The notes below the pieces were generated by a model. That model made no database searches and was not told the DNA's origin. It saw only the letters and a program-made list of their open reading frames with translations. A stretch of DNA of 64,000 nt, from positions 124,001-188,000 of the forward strand of contig JAVBXN010000060.1 of assembly GCA_030824515.1 (NCBI GenBank), given 5' to 3'. Below are positions 36,490-44,926 of the stretch, piece by piece. Positions within the stretch are counted from its first letter, which is position 1. The number at the start of each line of letters is the position of its first letter. The position numbers were made by a program, and so were the translations under genes. The stretch comes from Pelobacter sp. (GTDB lineage Bacteria; Desulfobacterota; Desulfuromonadia; Geobacterales; Pseudopelobacteraceae).

Positions 36490-38484
36490 ATGTTTGACAA
36501 CGTATGGCTAATCCCACTTTTCCCGCTCATCGGGTTCCTGATCAACGGGTTCTTCGGGAAAAAGATCAAGAATGAAGCGGTTATCGGTGGAATCGGTACG
36601 CTGATGATATTCATGTCATTCATCGTCTCGTGCGGAATTCTCATGCAGATGATTGGCTTGCCTCCAGAGCAGCGTGTTTTTGAAAAGGTTCTTTTCCCCT
36701 GGATACATTCCGGTAATTTCAAAGCTGACATGGCGTTTCTGGTCGATCCGCTTTCAGCAGTAATGATCATGGTAGTTACCGGTGTCGGTTCTTTGATTCA
36801 CCTGTATTCGATCGGGTACATGCATGGCGAGGAAGGTTTCTACCGTTTCTTTGCCTACCTGAATCTGTTCTGTATGTCAATGTTGCTGCTCGTTCTTGGT
36901 AACAACATGCTGGTAATGTTCATTGGTTGGGAAGGAGTGGGCCTCTGTTCATACCTGCTGATCGGTTATTACTTCCATAAGAAGTCCGCAGGTGACGCAG
37001 CAAAGAAAGCATTTGTAATGAACAGGGTCGGAGACTTCGGTTTCCTGATCGGTTTGTTCACACTATACTGGTGGTTTGGCAGTAATCATAATATCTGGAC
37101 AATCAACTTCACAGAAATCAAGGCAGCTTCTCATCTGCTTCCTTATGGTGGCGTAGTGACAGTGGCAACGCTCTGCTTCTTCGTCGGTGCAACCGGCAAG
37201 TCGGCCCAGATTCCACTGTTTACCTGGCTGCCGGACGCCATGGAAGGTCCTACACCGGTATCTGCCTTGATTCATGCAGCTACCATGGTTACCGCCGGTG
37301 TATATATGATCGGACGAATGAGTTTTGTTTTCATCAAGTCCCCTGATACGATGATGGTTGTCGCTGTAATTGGCGCAGCAACTGCAATTTTCGCAGCGAC
37401 TATCGGTACGGCACAGAACGACATCAAGCGCGTACTGGCCTATTCCACGGTATCGCAACTTGGTTTTATGTTTCTTGCAATGGGTGTCGGTGCATTCTGG
37501 GCCGGTATCTTCCACCTGATGACTCACGCATTCTTCAAAGCCTGCATGTTCCTTGGTTCCGGATCCGTAATCCACTCCATGCATCATGCGTTGCATAAAG
37601 GCCATCTCCACGATGATGCTCAGGACATGCGAAACATGGGTGGCCTGCGCAAGGTCATGCCGATTACATTTATCACATTCTTCGTCTCAACCTTGGCGAT
37701 TGCTGGCATCTTCCCTTTCTCCGGCTTCTTTTCCAAGGACGAGATCCTCTGGAAAGCATTTTCAAACCCCTACCACGGCAGCCTTAACATAATACTCTGG
37801 GGTACTGGCGCTATAGCCGCGTGTTTCACCGCTTTCTACATGTTCCGTCTGGTCTTCATGACATTCTTCGGTGAATGCCGGATTAACTCGAAGGTTAAGG
37901 AATATTTGCATGAGTCTCCACTGACAATTACTATTCCATTGATGGTGCTTGGTGTGTTGGCAACGTTCGGTGGCTTCCTGGGGATGCCTAAAGTTATGGG
38001 GGCATTGCCAAACTACCTTGAACACTGGCTTGACCCGGTCTTTGAACTGGCCACCGAGTATGGGGCCAAGTATGCTCATGCCGGTGGACATGAAAGTCAT
38101 GCTCTTGAATGGGGTCTGATGGGACTGTCCATAACTATCGCTGTTGTAGGTATTATGATTGCACTTACATTGTATGTGAAAAATACGGGAGCTCCGGCGA
38201 AGTTTGTTGCAACTTTCCCTGCTCTGCATCGCGCTGTATATAACAAATGGTACGTTGATGAGCTGTATGACTTCATTTTCGTAAATCCTTGCAAGGCATT
38301 TGGCCAATTCCTTTGGAAGGGATTTGATGTGGTCGTAGTTGATGGAGTTGTTAACGGTGTAGCAAACGTAGTAATGGGTTTCAGCGGAATCTTCCGCTAC
38401 ATGCAGTCAGGTTATATTTACAACTATGCTTTTTCGATGGTGCTTGGTGTTGTTGTAATTCTTGGCTATTACATCTTTAAGTAA
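36490..38484 (+). CDS. nuoL: NADH-quinone oxidoreductase subunit L
   Basis: 664 residues, Mrp-antiporter-type subunit with about 15-16 membrane helices and the long lateral helix at the end. GWEGVGLCSYLLIGYY holds the pumping Glu; TGKSAQIPLFTWLPDAMEGPTPVSALIHAATMV is the antiporter signature region with Lys and His residues. The end (residues about 590-664, starting RAVYNKWYVDELYDF) is intact. Confidence 0.97.
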   Translation: MFDNVWLIPLFPLIGFLINGFFGKKIKNEAVIGGIGTLMIFMSFIVSCGILMQMIGLPPEQRVFEKVLFPWIHSGNFKADMAFLVDPLSAVMIMVVTGVGSLIHLYSIGYMHGEEGFYRFFAYLNLFCMSMLLLVLGNNMLVMFIGWEGVGLCSYLLIGYYFHKKSAGDAAKKAFVMNRVGDFGFLIGLFTLYWWFGSNHNIWTINFTEIKAASHLLPYGGVVTVATLCFFVGATGKSAQIPLFTWLPDAMEGPTPVSALIHAATMVTAGVYMIGRMSFVFIKSPDTMMVVAVIGAATAIFAATIGTAQNDIKRVLAYSTVSQLGFMFLAMGVGAFWAGIFHLMTHAFFKACMFLGSGSVIHSMHHALHKGHLHDDAQDMRNMGGLRKVMPITFITFFVSTLAIAGIFPFSGFFSKDEILWKAFSNPYHGSLNIILWGTGAIAACFTAFYMFRLVFMTFFGECRINSKVKEYLHESPLTITIPLMVLGVLATFGGFLGMPKVMGALPNYLEHWLDPVFELATEYGAKYAHAGGHESHALEWGLMGLSITIAVVGIMIALTLYVKNTGAPAKFVATFPALHRAVYNKWYVDELYDFIFVNPCKAFGQFLWKGFDVVVVDGVVNGVANVVMGFSGIFRYMQSGYIYNYAFSMVLGVVVILGYYIFK

Positions 38485-38521
38485 CAAATCATTCGCACTT
38501 TGTATAAAGGAGCACGAATTC

Positions 38522-40165
38522 ATGAGTAACGTACTGAGCCTGACGACATTCCTGCCTATACTGGGTGTCCTGCTGCTGCTGTTCATTCCCAAAGACAGCA
38601 AGAGTGTGCTTCGGAATGTAACCCTCGCGGTAACGCTGGTAAACTTCCTGATATCATTGACAATATTGTCAGGATTTCAGACAAATGCAGAGTTCCAGTT
38701 TATTGAAAATATGCCGTGGATCGCTGCCGGACCGTTCGTCATGCGCTACAATATCGGTATAGATGGCATCAGCCTCTGGCTGGTTATTCTTACCACATTT
38801 ATCATGCCGATTGCTGTTCTTTCGACTTATACAGCTGTAGAGGAGAAGGTCAAGGAGTACATGATCTGCCTCCTTCTGCTCGAAACCGGCATGCTGGGCG
38901 CGTTTATATCACTCGACCTCTTCCTCTTCTACATCTTCTGGGAGGTTATGCTGATTCCGATGTACTTCATGATTGGTATTTGGGGTGGCAAGAATAAAAT
39001 TTATGCTGCTGTGAAGTTTTTCATATACACGATGGTCGGCTCACTGCTGATGCTCGTAGCATTGATCTTCCTGTACTTCAAAGGAATGGAAGCCGGTATC
39101 ACCGATTTTGGACTGCTCCAGTTCTTCAGCCTCAAGCTTGATATGGCAACGCAAATCTGGTTGTTCCTGGCCTTCGCCTTCGCCTTCGCGATCAAGGTGC
39201 CGATGTTTCCCCTGCATACCTGGTTGCCGGATGCCCATACCGAAGCACCGACCGCAGGTTCCGTAATATTGGCAGCAGTACTCTTGAAGATGGGCACCTA
39301 CGGCTATGTGCGCTTTGCAATGCCTCTCTTTCCTGATGCGGCTCATAAATTCGCACCGATGATCGCCACACTTGCCGTAATCGGCATCATTTACGCCGCT
39401 TTGGTTGCAATGGTACAGGAAGACGTAAAAAAACTGGTCGCTTATTCATCGGTAGCCCACCTTGGTTTTGTAATGCTTGGTGTCTTTGCTTTCAATACTG
39501 AAGGTATCACTGGCGGTATGCTGCAGATGCTGAATCACGGCATCTCAACCGGTGCACTGTTCCTTATCGTCGGCTTCATTTATGAACGCCGGCATACAAG
39601 ACTGATTACAGACTTTGGCGGACTCTCAAAGCAGATGCCGGTGTTTGCGACAATTTTCATGATTGTAACTTTTTCATCGATAGGTCTGCCGGGAACCAAC
39701 GGTTTTGTAGGTGAATTCCTGATCCTTATCGGTGCATTTGAAAGTCAACTGCGCTGGTGGACTGTCGTTGCAACCAGTGGTGTTATCCTCTCAGCGGTAT
39801 ATATGTTGTGGGTATTCCAGCGCGTAATGTTTGGCGAACTGGATAATCCGAAGAACCAGAAACTGTTGGATTTGAATGCGCGCGAAATTGCCATAATGGT
39901 CCCACTGATAGTCATGATATTTGTGATGGGTCTCTATCCCAAACCATTTATTGACAAGATGGAGCCAGCAATAAATAAACTTGTATCTCAAATGCGTGTA
40001 GCACCAGTGAATGCACAGGTAATTCCCGTCGGTCTTCCTGCCGGTCACCCCGCAATGGAAGCGCCTGCAGCTGGGCCGACAATGATGCCCGCCGGTCACC
40101 CGGCAGTAGCGCCATCATCAGATGTTAATACTGAAAAAACAGTAAATCCGCACGAAGCTAAGTAA
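38522..40165 (+). CDS. nuoM: NADH-quinone oxidoreductase subunit M
   Basis: 547 residues. Start at MSNVLSLTTFLP with AAAGGAGC 9 bp upstream; the frame extends 20 codons upstream into the nuoL end without support. Antiporter fold with FYIFWEVMLIPMYFMIG (pump Glu) and KVPMFPLHTWLPDAHTEAPTAGSVILA. The last 50 residues are an unusual tail carrying LPAGHPAMEAP and MPAGHPAVAP, not part of the membrane fold. Confidence 0.96.
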   Translation: MSNVLSLTTFLPILGVLLLLFIPKDSKSVLRNVTLAVTLVNFLISLTILSGFQTNAEFQFIENMPWIAAGPFVMRYNIGIDGISLWLVILTTFIMPIAVLSTYTAVEEKVKEYMICLLLLETGMLGAFISLDLFLFYIFWEVMLIPMYFMIGIWGGKNKIYAAVKFFIYTMVGSLLMLVALIFLYFKGMEAGITDFGLLQFFSLKLDMATQIWLFLAFAFAFAIKVPMFPLHTWLPDAHTEAPTAGSVILAAVLLKMGTYGYVRFAMPLFPDAAHKFAPMIATLAVIGIIYAALVAMVQEDVKKLVAYSSVAHLGFVMLGVFAFNTEGITGGMLQMLNHGISTGALFLIVGFIYERRHTRLITDFGGLSKQMPVFATIFMIVTFSSIGLPGTNGFVGEFLILIGAFESQLRWWTVVATSGVILSAVYMLWVFQRVMFGELDNPKNQKLLDLNAREIAIMVPLIVMIFVMGLYPKPFIDKMEPAINKLVSQMRVAPVNAQVIPVGLPAGHPAMEAPAAGPTMMPAGHPAVAPSSDVNTEKTVNPHEAK

Positions 40166-40204
40166 CAAATAATAACGAGTCAATCCGACCGGAGGATATT
40201 TTAG

Positions 40205-41662
40205 ATGGACATGATTTCAATTCCAGTCGTCAACATGACACCGATCCTGCCGGAGATATTTCTCTCCGTGTTGGCCATGGTTTTGCTGCTGATCAACGTT
40301 TTTGGTCCCAGCGGTCAAAAGTCTTACCTGGCTTACATCAGCTTTTTTGGTATTGTTGCGACGGCGGTGCTGGTAGGGGCAGGATGGGGTGGACATATTG
40401 AGAGCTTCAGCGGTTCTGTAGTGCTCGATAACTTTGCCACATTCTTCAAGATGATTTTCCTCTTAGCCGCTGGTCTCGCAGTCTTGATTTCGGATCAGTA
40501 CATGGAACGCGAAGGTTGTAATCACGGCGAGCTTTATCCGTTGATCCTGTTTACCGTGGTTGGTATGATGTTCATGGCGTCAGGTACGGATTTGATGACA
40601 ATATTCCTCGGACTTGAGGTTATGTCGGTATCGCTTTATGTGCTGGCTGGATTCAATCGTGCCAATAAAAAATCCAATGAGGCGGGTCTTAAATACTTCT
40701 TGCTGGGCGCTTTCTCTACAGGTTTTCTGCTCTATGGCATGGCCCTTACTTATGGCGCCACCGGTACAACACGCATTTATAAAATCGCTTCGGTAGTTGG
40801 TCAGATGACGCTTCCTTCGGCAAACATCATGCTGGTGGCCGGCATGCTGCTGATGATGACCGGATTCCTCTTCAAGATTGCTGCCGTGCCGTTCCATATG
40901 TGGACTCCTGATGTTTATGAAGGTGCACCGACACCGATGACTGCTTTCATGTCAGCCGGTCCAAAGGCTGCTGGTTTCGCAGCATTACTGCGCATTCTGC
41001 TGGTTGCCATGCCGACACTGCAGGTCGAGTGGAGTCAGTTGTTGTGGGTGCTGGCCGTTCTTACCATGACAGTTGGTAACATTACTGCATTGCGTCAAGA
41101 TAACATCAAACGTATGTTGGCATATTCCTCAATTGCCCATGCAGGATATGCACTCGTAGGTCTTACAGCAGGCAATGGCACTGCAACGGCCGGTATACTG
41201 TTTTACATGCTCTCATACACATTCATGAATATTGGCGCTTTTGCCGTCATCATTCTGATTGCAAAAAAAGGCGAGACAAACGGCAACGTGATGGACTTTG
41301 CCGGATTGGGTTTCAAGCGTCCCGTACTTGCAGTAGCAATGACAATCTTCCTGTTTTCGCTCGCAGGTATGCCGCCAACAGCCGGTTTCATCGGAAAGTT
41401 CTACCTGTTCTCCGGTGCTGTACAGAAGGGTTATATCTGGCTTGCAGTAATAGGTGTGCTTAATAGTGCTGCCTCGGTTTACTACTATCTGCGTGTGATG
41501 GTTTACATGTACATGAAGGAGCCGACAGAGGAATTCGAATGGACTCAGGTGACCGCACCGGTTGCTTTGGCATTGATCATTGCCGTTGCTGGTTCCATGA
41601 TTCCTGGAATCGTCCCTTCTATAATTCTTGAGTATGCACAACAGGCTGTCAAGCTGATATAG
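40205..41662 (+). CDS. nuoN: NADH-quinone oxidoreductase subunit N
   Basis: 485 residues, 14 membrane helices. GLEVMSVSLYVLAGFNR with the pump Glu, and AAVPFHMWTPDVYEGAPTPMTAFMSAGPKAAGF, are diagnostic. Last of the nuo genes, followed by a terminator. The initial ATG has GACCGGAGG upstream. Confidence 0.97.
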   Translation: MDMISIPVVNMTPILPEIFLSVLAMVLLLINVFGPSGQKSYLAYISFFGIVATAVLVGAGWGGHIESFSGSVVLDNFATFFKMIFLLAAGLAVLISDQYMEREGCNHGELYPLILFTVVGMMFMASGTDLMTIFLGLEVMSVSLYVLAGFNRANKKSNEAGLKYFLLGAFSTGFLLYGMALTYGATGTTRIYKIASVVGQMTLPSANIMLVAGMLLMMTGFLFKIAAVPFHMWTPDVYEGAPTPMTAFMSAGPKAAGFAALLRILLVAMPTLQVEWSQLLWVLAVLTMTVGNITALRQDNIKRMLAYSSIAHAGYALVGLTAGNGTATAGILFYMLSYTFMNIGAFAVIILIAKKGETNGNVMDFAGLGFKRPVLAVAMTIFLFSLAGMPPTAGFIGKFYLFSGAVQKGYIWLAVIGVLNSAASVYYYLRVMVYMYMKEPTEEFEWTQVTAPVALALIIAVAGSMIPGIVPSIILEYAQQAVKLI

Positions 41663-41684
41663 ATCCATAAGTATAGATTGTTTT

Positions 41685-41720
41685 AAAAGGGCGGTCCCGT
41701 TGTGGGCTGCCCTTTTCTTT
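41685..41720 (+). terminator. Terminator after nuoN
   Basis: AAAAGGGC-GGTCCC and GGG-CTGCCCTTTT form the stem around GTTGT, followed by CTTTT. It ends the 15-kb nuo transcript. Confidence 0.85.
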
Positions 41721-41786
41721 TGAAACGAAATAAATGGTGTATAGCTTCAATATCGGCTAGTATTGCTCGCAATTGGAGATCGCAGC

Positions 41787-42650
41787 ATGAAACCGCAGGA
41801 AGTATGGACAACGCTAAAAGTCCTGGGTTGGACAAAGGACTTTCTCGCAACCAAGGGAGTGGAGAACTCGCGTCTGGAAGCGGAGTGGCTGCTCTGCGCA
41901 GCAACCGGCATGGACAGGGTTGGATTGTATCTGCACTATGATAAACCGCTCTCAGATAGTGAGTTGGCTGTATATCGGTCCATGGTGGCCAGACGCGCAA
42001 AACGGGAACCACTGCAGCATATACTTGGAAGCCAGGAGTTCTGCGGCCTTGATTTTGAAGTTTCCGCTGAAGTCCTTATTCCAAGACATGATACTGAACT
42101 GCTGGTTTCTCAGGCTGTATTGCTGATGCCTGAAGCCAAAACCGTGCTTGATGTCGGCACCGGCAGCGGCTGTATAGCTGTATCACTTGCGCTCGTTTTG
42201 CCCCTTGCATCGATAACCGCCATCGATATCTCGGTAACTGCTCTGGATGTTGCCCGGCGTAATACCGAGAAGCATAATGTCGTAGTTGAATTACTGCTTG
42301 GTTCACTATTTGAACCGGTAATGGACAGGTCTTTTGATCTGATTGTCTCCAATCCGCCCTATATTCCGACAGCGGATATAGCCGGACTGGAACCGGAGGT
42401 TCGGGACTTTGATCCTTTCGAAGCATTGAACGGTGGTGCGGATGGACTGGATATTTATCGAATGCTCATTCCTGAGGCGCATTCGCATCTGAATACGTCA
42501 GGATGGTTACTGCTGGAAGTCGGACAATGCCAGGCTACTGATGTTGTGAAGATCTTCAACGATGCTGGGGGCTATGACGAGCCAATCACAGCAATTGATC
42601 CGGGTGGTATTGAACGGGTTGTGGCTGCAAAGCGAAAGGAAAAACAATGA
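41787..42650 (+). CDS. prmC: Release factor glutamine methyltransferase
   Basis: 287 residues. Methylates the GGQ glutamine of RF1 and RF2 using SAM. N-terminal helical domain (VENSRLEAEWLLCA), then the SAM fold with VLDVGTGSGCIAVSLAL and the catalytic NPPYIP in DLIVSNPPYIP. The start at MKPQEVW is chosen with TTGGAGAT upstream. prfA is not beside it. Overlaps hpt by 4 bp. Confidence 0.95.
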   Translation: MKPQEVWTTLKVLGWTKDFLATKGVENSRLEAEWLLCAATGMDRVGLYLHYDKPLSDSELAVYRSMVARRAKREPLQHILGSQEFCGLDFEVSAEVLIPRHDTELLVSQAVLLMPEAKTVLDVGTGSGCIAVSLALVLPLASITAIDISVTALDVARRNTEKHNVVVELLLGSLFEPVMDRSFDLIVSNPPYIPTADIAGLEPEVRDFDPFEALNGGADGLDIYRMLIPEAHSHLNTSGWLLLEVGQCQATDVVKIFNDAGGYDEPITAIDPGGIERVVAAKRKEKQ

Positions 42651-43198
42651 CACCATTGGAAGCTGCAAAAATTATGGCCGAGGCTGACCTGCTGGTATCA
42701 GAGTCTGAAGTGGTTGCAGCAATTGGTAGAGTTGCCCGTGAGATAACCAATGAGCTGAAAGAATCAAACCCGCTTGTTCTATGTGTAATGAATGGAGGTC
42801 TAATCTTTGGTGGTCAGCTGCTGACACAACTACATTTTCCATTGGAAGTCGGGTACATCCACGCTACTCGCTACGGCCATGAAACTCGTGGCGATACCCT
42901 GGACTGGATTGTCAAACCAAAGGCAGAACTCCAGGGAAGAACAGTGCTGTTACTGGATGATATTCTTGACGAGGGGATCACACTGGCGGCGATTGCCGAA
43001 TACTGTCGCCAGCAGGGGGCGTCTGCCGTGCTGATGGCGGCTTTGATTGAAAAACTGCATCTTCGCAAGGTCACACCCGGCATGCATGCGGATTTCTGCG
43101 GTATTGAGGCTGGCGACCGATTCCTGTTCGGCTACGGTTTGGATTATAAAGGTTACTGGCGTAACGCTCCCGGGATCTATGCAGTCAGGGGTAAATAA
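42647..43198 (+). CDS. hpt: Hypoxanthine-guanine phosphoribosyltransferase-like protein
   Basis: 183 residues. Purine salvage: attaches ribose-5-phosphate from PRPP to hypoxanthine or guanine. PRPP loop VLLLDDILDEGITLAA, pyrophosphate loop VMNGGLIFGG and the base-site region DFCGIEAGDRFLFGYGLDYKG are present. The family call is firm; base preference is not proven. Coupled to prmC by an ATGA overlap. Confidence 0.88.
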   Translation: MTPLEAAKIMAEADLLVSESEVVAAIGRVAREITNELKESNPLVLCVMNGGLIFGGQLLTQLHFPLEVGYIHATRYGHETRGDTLDWIVKPKAELQGRTVLLLDDILDEGITLAAIAEYCRQQGASAVLMAALIEKLHLRKVTPGMHADFCGIEAGDRFLFGYGLDYKGYWRNAPGIYAVRGK

Positions 43199-43276
43199 GA
43201 GTATGAACGGGTCATCTGTTGTGTTGGGAAGAAGTGGTCCCAGAGCATTTATTACGTCAGACACGAAAAGGTAACT

Positions 43277-43323
43277 TATTATGTACATAAGGCGGCTATC
43301 ATGGCCGCCTTATGTACATAATA
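43277..43323. terminator. 20-bp perfect hairpin between converging hpt and the ferritin-like gene
   Basis: TATTATGTACATAAGGCGGC (43277-43296) is exactly complementary to 43304-43323, with a 7-base loop. It lacks a T-run of the usual kind, though the outer bases are AT-rich. The place between two converging genes fits a shared terminator or a RNA-stabilising end. Confidence 0.6.
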
Positions 43324-43340
43324 TTCTGACTTTACATTGT

Positions 43341-43793
43341 TTAGCCTTCGGTCAGCACCCGTTCCTCGTAAATTGCCTCAATCCGGCGGCGGTGTCCTAA
43401 TTCCACATCGGCAAAGCTCATCAAAACCTTCTGAAGCCTGTTATCATCGGTCATGCCCGCGGCAGCTTTGTAGAGCTGGTAGGCGTTTTCTTCTGTCTTG
43501 AGCGCATAGGCCAGAATCTCGCTGTAGGTCAGATCTGCCCTGAAGGGAACATCCGCCAGGTATTTGGCGATAGTTGCTTCAGGAAGTTTGCACAGTTTGT
43601 GATTCTCGGCCTTTTCCTCGTCGATCTTGCTGAAAACATCCTTGTGGGTGGCCTCTTCGGCCGCCAGTTCTTCGAACATTTTCTTCGATGCAATGCTGGT
43701 GGAAAGTTCGGCTGCGCGCTTGTAGAGTTTGTAGGCGGTGTCTTCGCGCTCAACTGCAAATTTGATTACTTCATCAAGGGTAACAAACTTCAT
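43341..43793 (-). CDS. Ferritin-like diiron protein (rubrerythrin group)
   Basis: 150 residues, one four-helix bundle. Two ExxH-type pairs (EEATH and VELGH) and two lone Glu positions (EREDTAY and KTEENAY) give the full diiron ligand set. There is no rubredoxin domain, so it is not a classical rubrerythrin. Related proteins reduce peroxide or store iron. GGAGGAG precedes the start. It follows bcp by 28 bp on the same strand, which suggests a peroxide-defence pair. Confidence 0.88.
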   Translation of the reverse strand: MKFVTLDEVIKFAVEREDTAYKLYKRAAELSTSIASKKMFEELAAEEATHKDVFSKIDEEKAENHKLCKLPEATIAKYLADVPFRADLTYSEILAYALKTEENAYQLYKAAAGMTDDNRLQKVLMSFADVELGHRRRIEAIYEERVLTEG

Positions 43794-43821
43794 TTAAATA
43801 CTCCTCCCTGTTTGTGCGGGC

Positions 43822-44283
43822 TCAGCTCCGCAGATATTCCAGCACCTGTGCCGGGTGCTGGTCGGCCTTGGCTACCTTGGTCCAATGTTTCTTTACAATC
43901 CCGTCCGCCCCAATGATCACGGTTGAACGGACCGTACCGACCGTTTTCTTGCCATACATGACTTTCTCACCGAATGCGCCATAGGATTGCATCATCGAAC
44001 AATCCGGGTCACTAAGCAGTACGAACGGGAGACTGTAACTGGTGATGAATTTGCCGTGAGCAGCAACGCTGTCCTTACTGACTCCGAGAAGAACAACCCC
44101 CCTGTCGGTCAGTTCCTTGAAGTTGTCCCTGAATCCACAGGCTTCTTTTGTACAACCGGGAGTGTTGTCTCTTGGATAAAAATATATAACAACTGTTTTA
44201 CCGAAGTATTGCCGCAGACTATGCTGCGTGCCGTCACTTCCTTCGAGAATGAAATCAGGGGCCGTAACACCTTCCAATAACAT
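43822..44283 (-). CDS. bcp: Thiol peroxidase, Bcp/PrxQ type
   Basis: 153 residues. Thioredoxin-dependent reduction of hydrogen and organic peroxides. Peroxidatic Cys in NTPGCTKEACGFRD with the resolving Cys five residues on, the PrxQ pattern; DGIVKKHW near the end. AAGGAGG precedes the ATG. Transcribed away from the nap operon, so the two share a 350-bp divergent region. Confidence 0.95.
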   Translation of the reverse strand: MLLEGVTAPDFILEGSDGTQHSLRQYFGKTVVIYFYPRDNTPGCTKEACGFRDNFKELTDRGVVLLGVSKDSVAAHGKFITSYSLPFVLLSDPDCSMMQSYGAFGEKVMYGKKTVGTVRSTVIIGADGIVKKHWTKVAKADQHPAQVLEYLRS

Positions 44284-44393
44284 CGAAAACCTCCTTGAAT
44301 ATTAACAGGACAAGTTTTATCCAGTTTATCATCTGTAGTTGAAAGGTCAATACAAAAAGTTAATCATATTCAAAAAACCATATAAAAAAAACT
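44284..44393. other. AT-rich divergent spacer between bcp and napD
   Basis: AT-rich sequence with A-tracts. No gene is visible here. It should hold the bcp promoter on the minus strand, but I cannot mark a convincing one. Confidence 0.4.
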
Positions 44394-44407
44394 TTGACTT
44401 GGGTCAA
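44394..44407. promoter_or_regulatory. TTGAC-N4-GTCAA operator upstream of the nitrate operon
   Basis: A perfect 5-4-5 palindrome, TTGAC-TTGG-GTCAA, one base different per half from the FNR box TTGAT-N4-ATCAA. It resembles sites of NO/nitrite-responding CRP/FNR regulators (Dnr, HcpR). A -10-like TATTTA lies at 44433-44438, placing the centre near -44, close to the class II activator position. The leader to napD would be about 190 nt. Confidence 0.6.
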
Positions 44408-44636
44408 GTATTTTAGAGCTGCTTTAGAGGATTATTTAGTCACAATTCGTGGGAGAATCACCGCTGGCTGAAAAATACAAGTTATATTTGACCAGAGCCG
44501 AAAAAACTGCTTGGTAATTGGGCTGAGGTCTGCTTGTAAATGCTTGAAAGTATGTTACTAAAATAAGTGCCGATGGCAGACAAGTAGATGAGTTTGCATA
44601 GATATTAAGCAGTGCAGTCATTGTTAAGGAGGTTAC

Positions 44637-44870
44637 ATGCCGGTTTCAGGGGTGGTGATAAGCTGTCTGGTTGGATGTTCCGAGGCCGTATCGGGGCGTA
44701 TCGCTGCTTTTGATGGTGTCGAGGTGCATGGTGTGCTGCCGGATAACCAGATAGTGGCTGTTATTGAAGCCGATACGGTTGATGCCGAGGTCAAACTTGT
44801 TTCACAGTTGCACGAAGTGGAGGATGTTGTCTCGGTGCGATTGGCATATCATAACTTTGAGGATCTGTAA
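44637..44870 (+). CDS. napD: NapD chaperone
   Basis: 77 residues. Binds the Tat signal of NapA and holds back export until the cofactor is inserted. The pattern VVISCLVGCSEAVSGRIAAF, then VEVHGVLPDNQIVAVIE and a DVVSVRLAYHNFED end matches NapD. TAAGGAGG lies 6 bp before the ATG. First gene of the nitrate operon, 56 bp before napA. Confidence 0.88.
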   Translation: MPVSGVVISCLVGCSEAVSGRIAAFDGVEVHGVLPDNQIVAVIEADTVDAEVKLVSQLHEVEDVVSVRLAYHNFEDL

Positions 44871-44926
44871 GCGGGAGCGGCTTCATCGTCACTACTTTAG
44901 TATCATGATCACGCGAGGGGGAAAAC

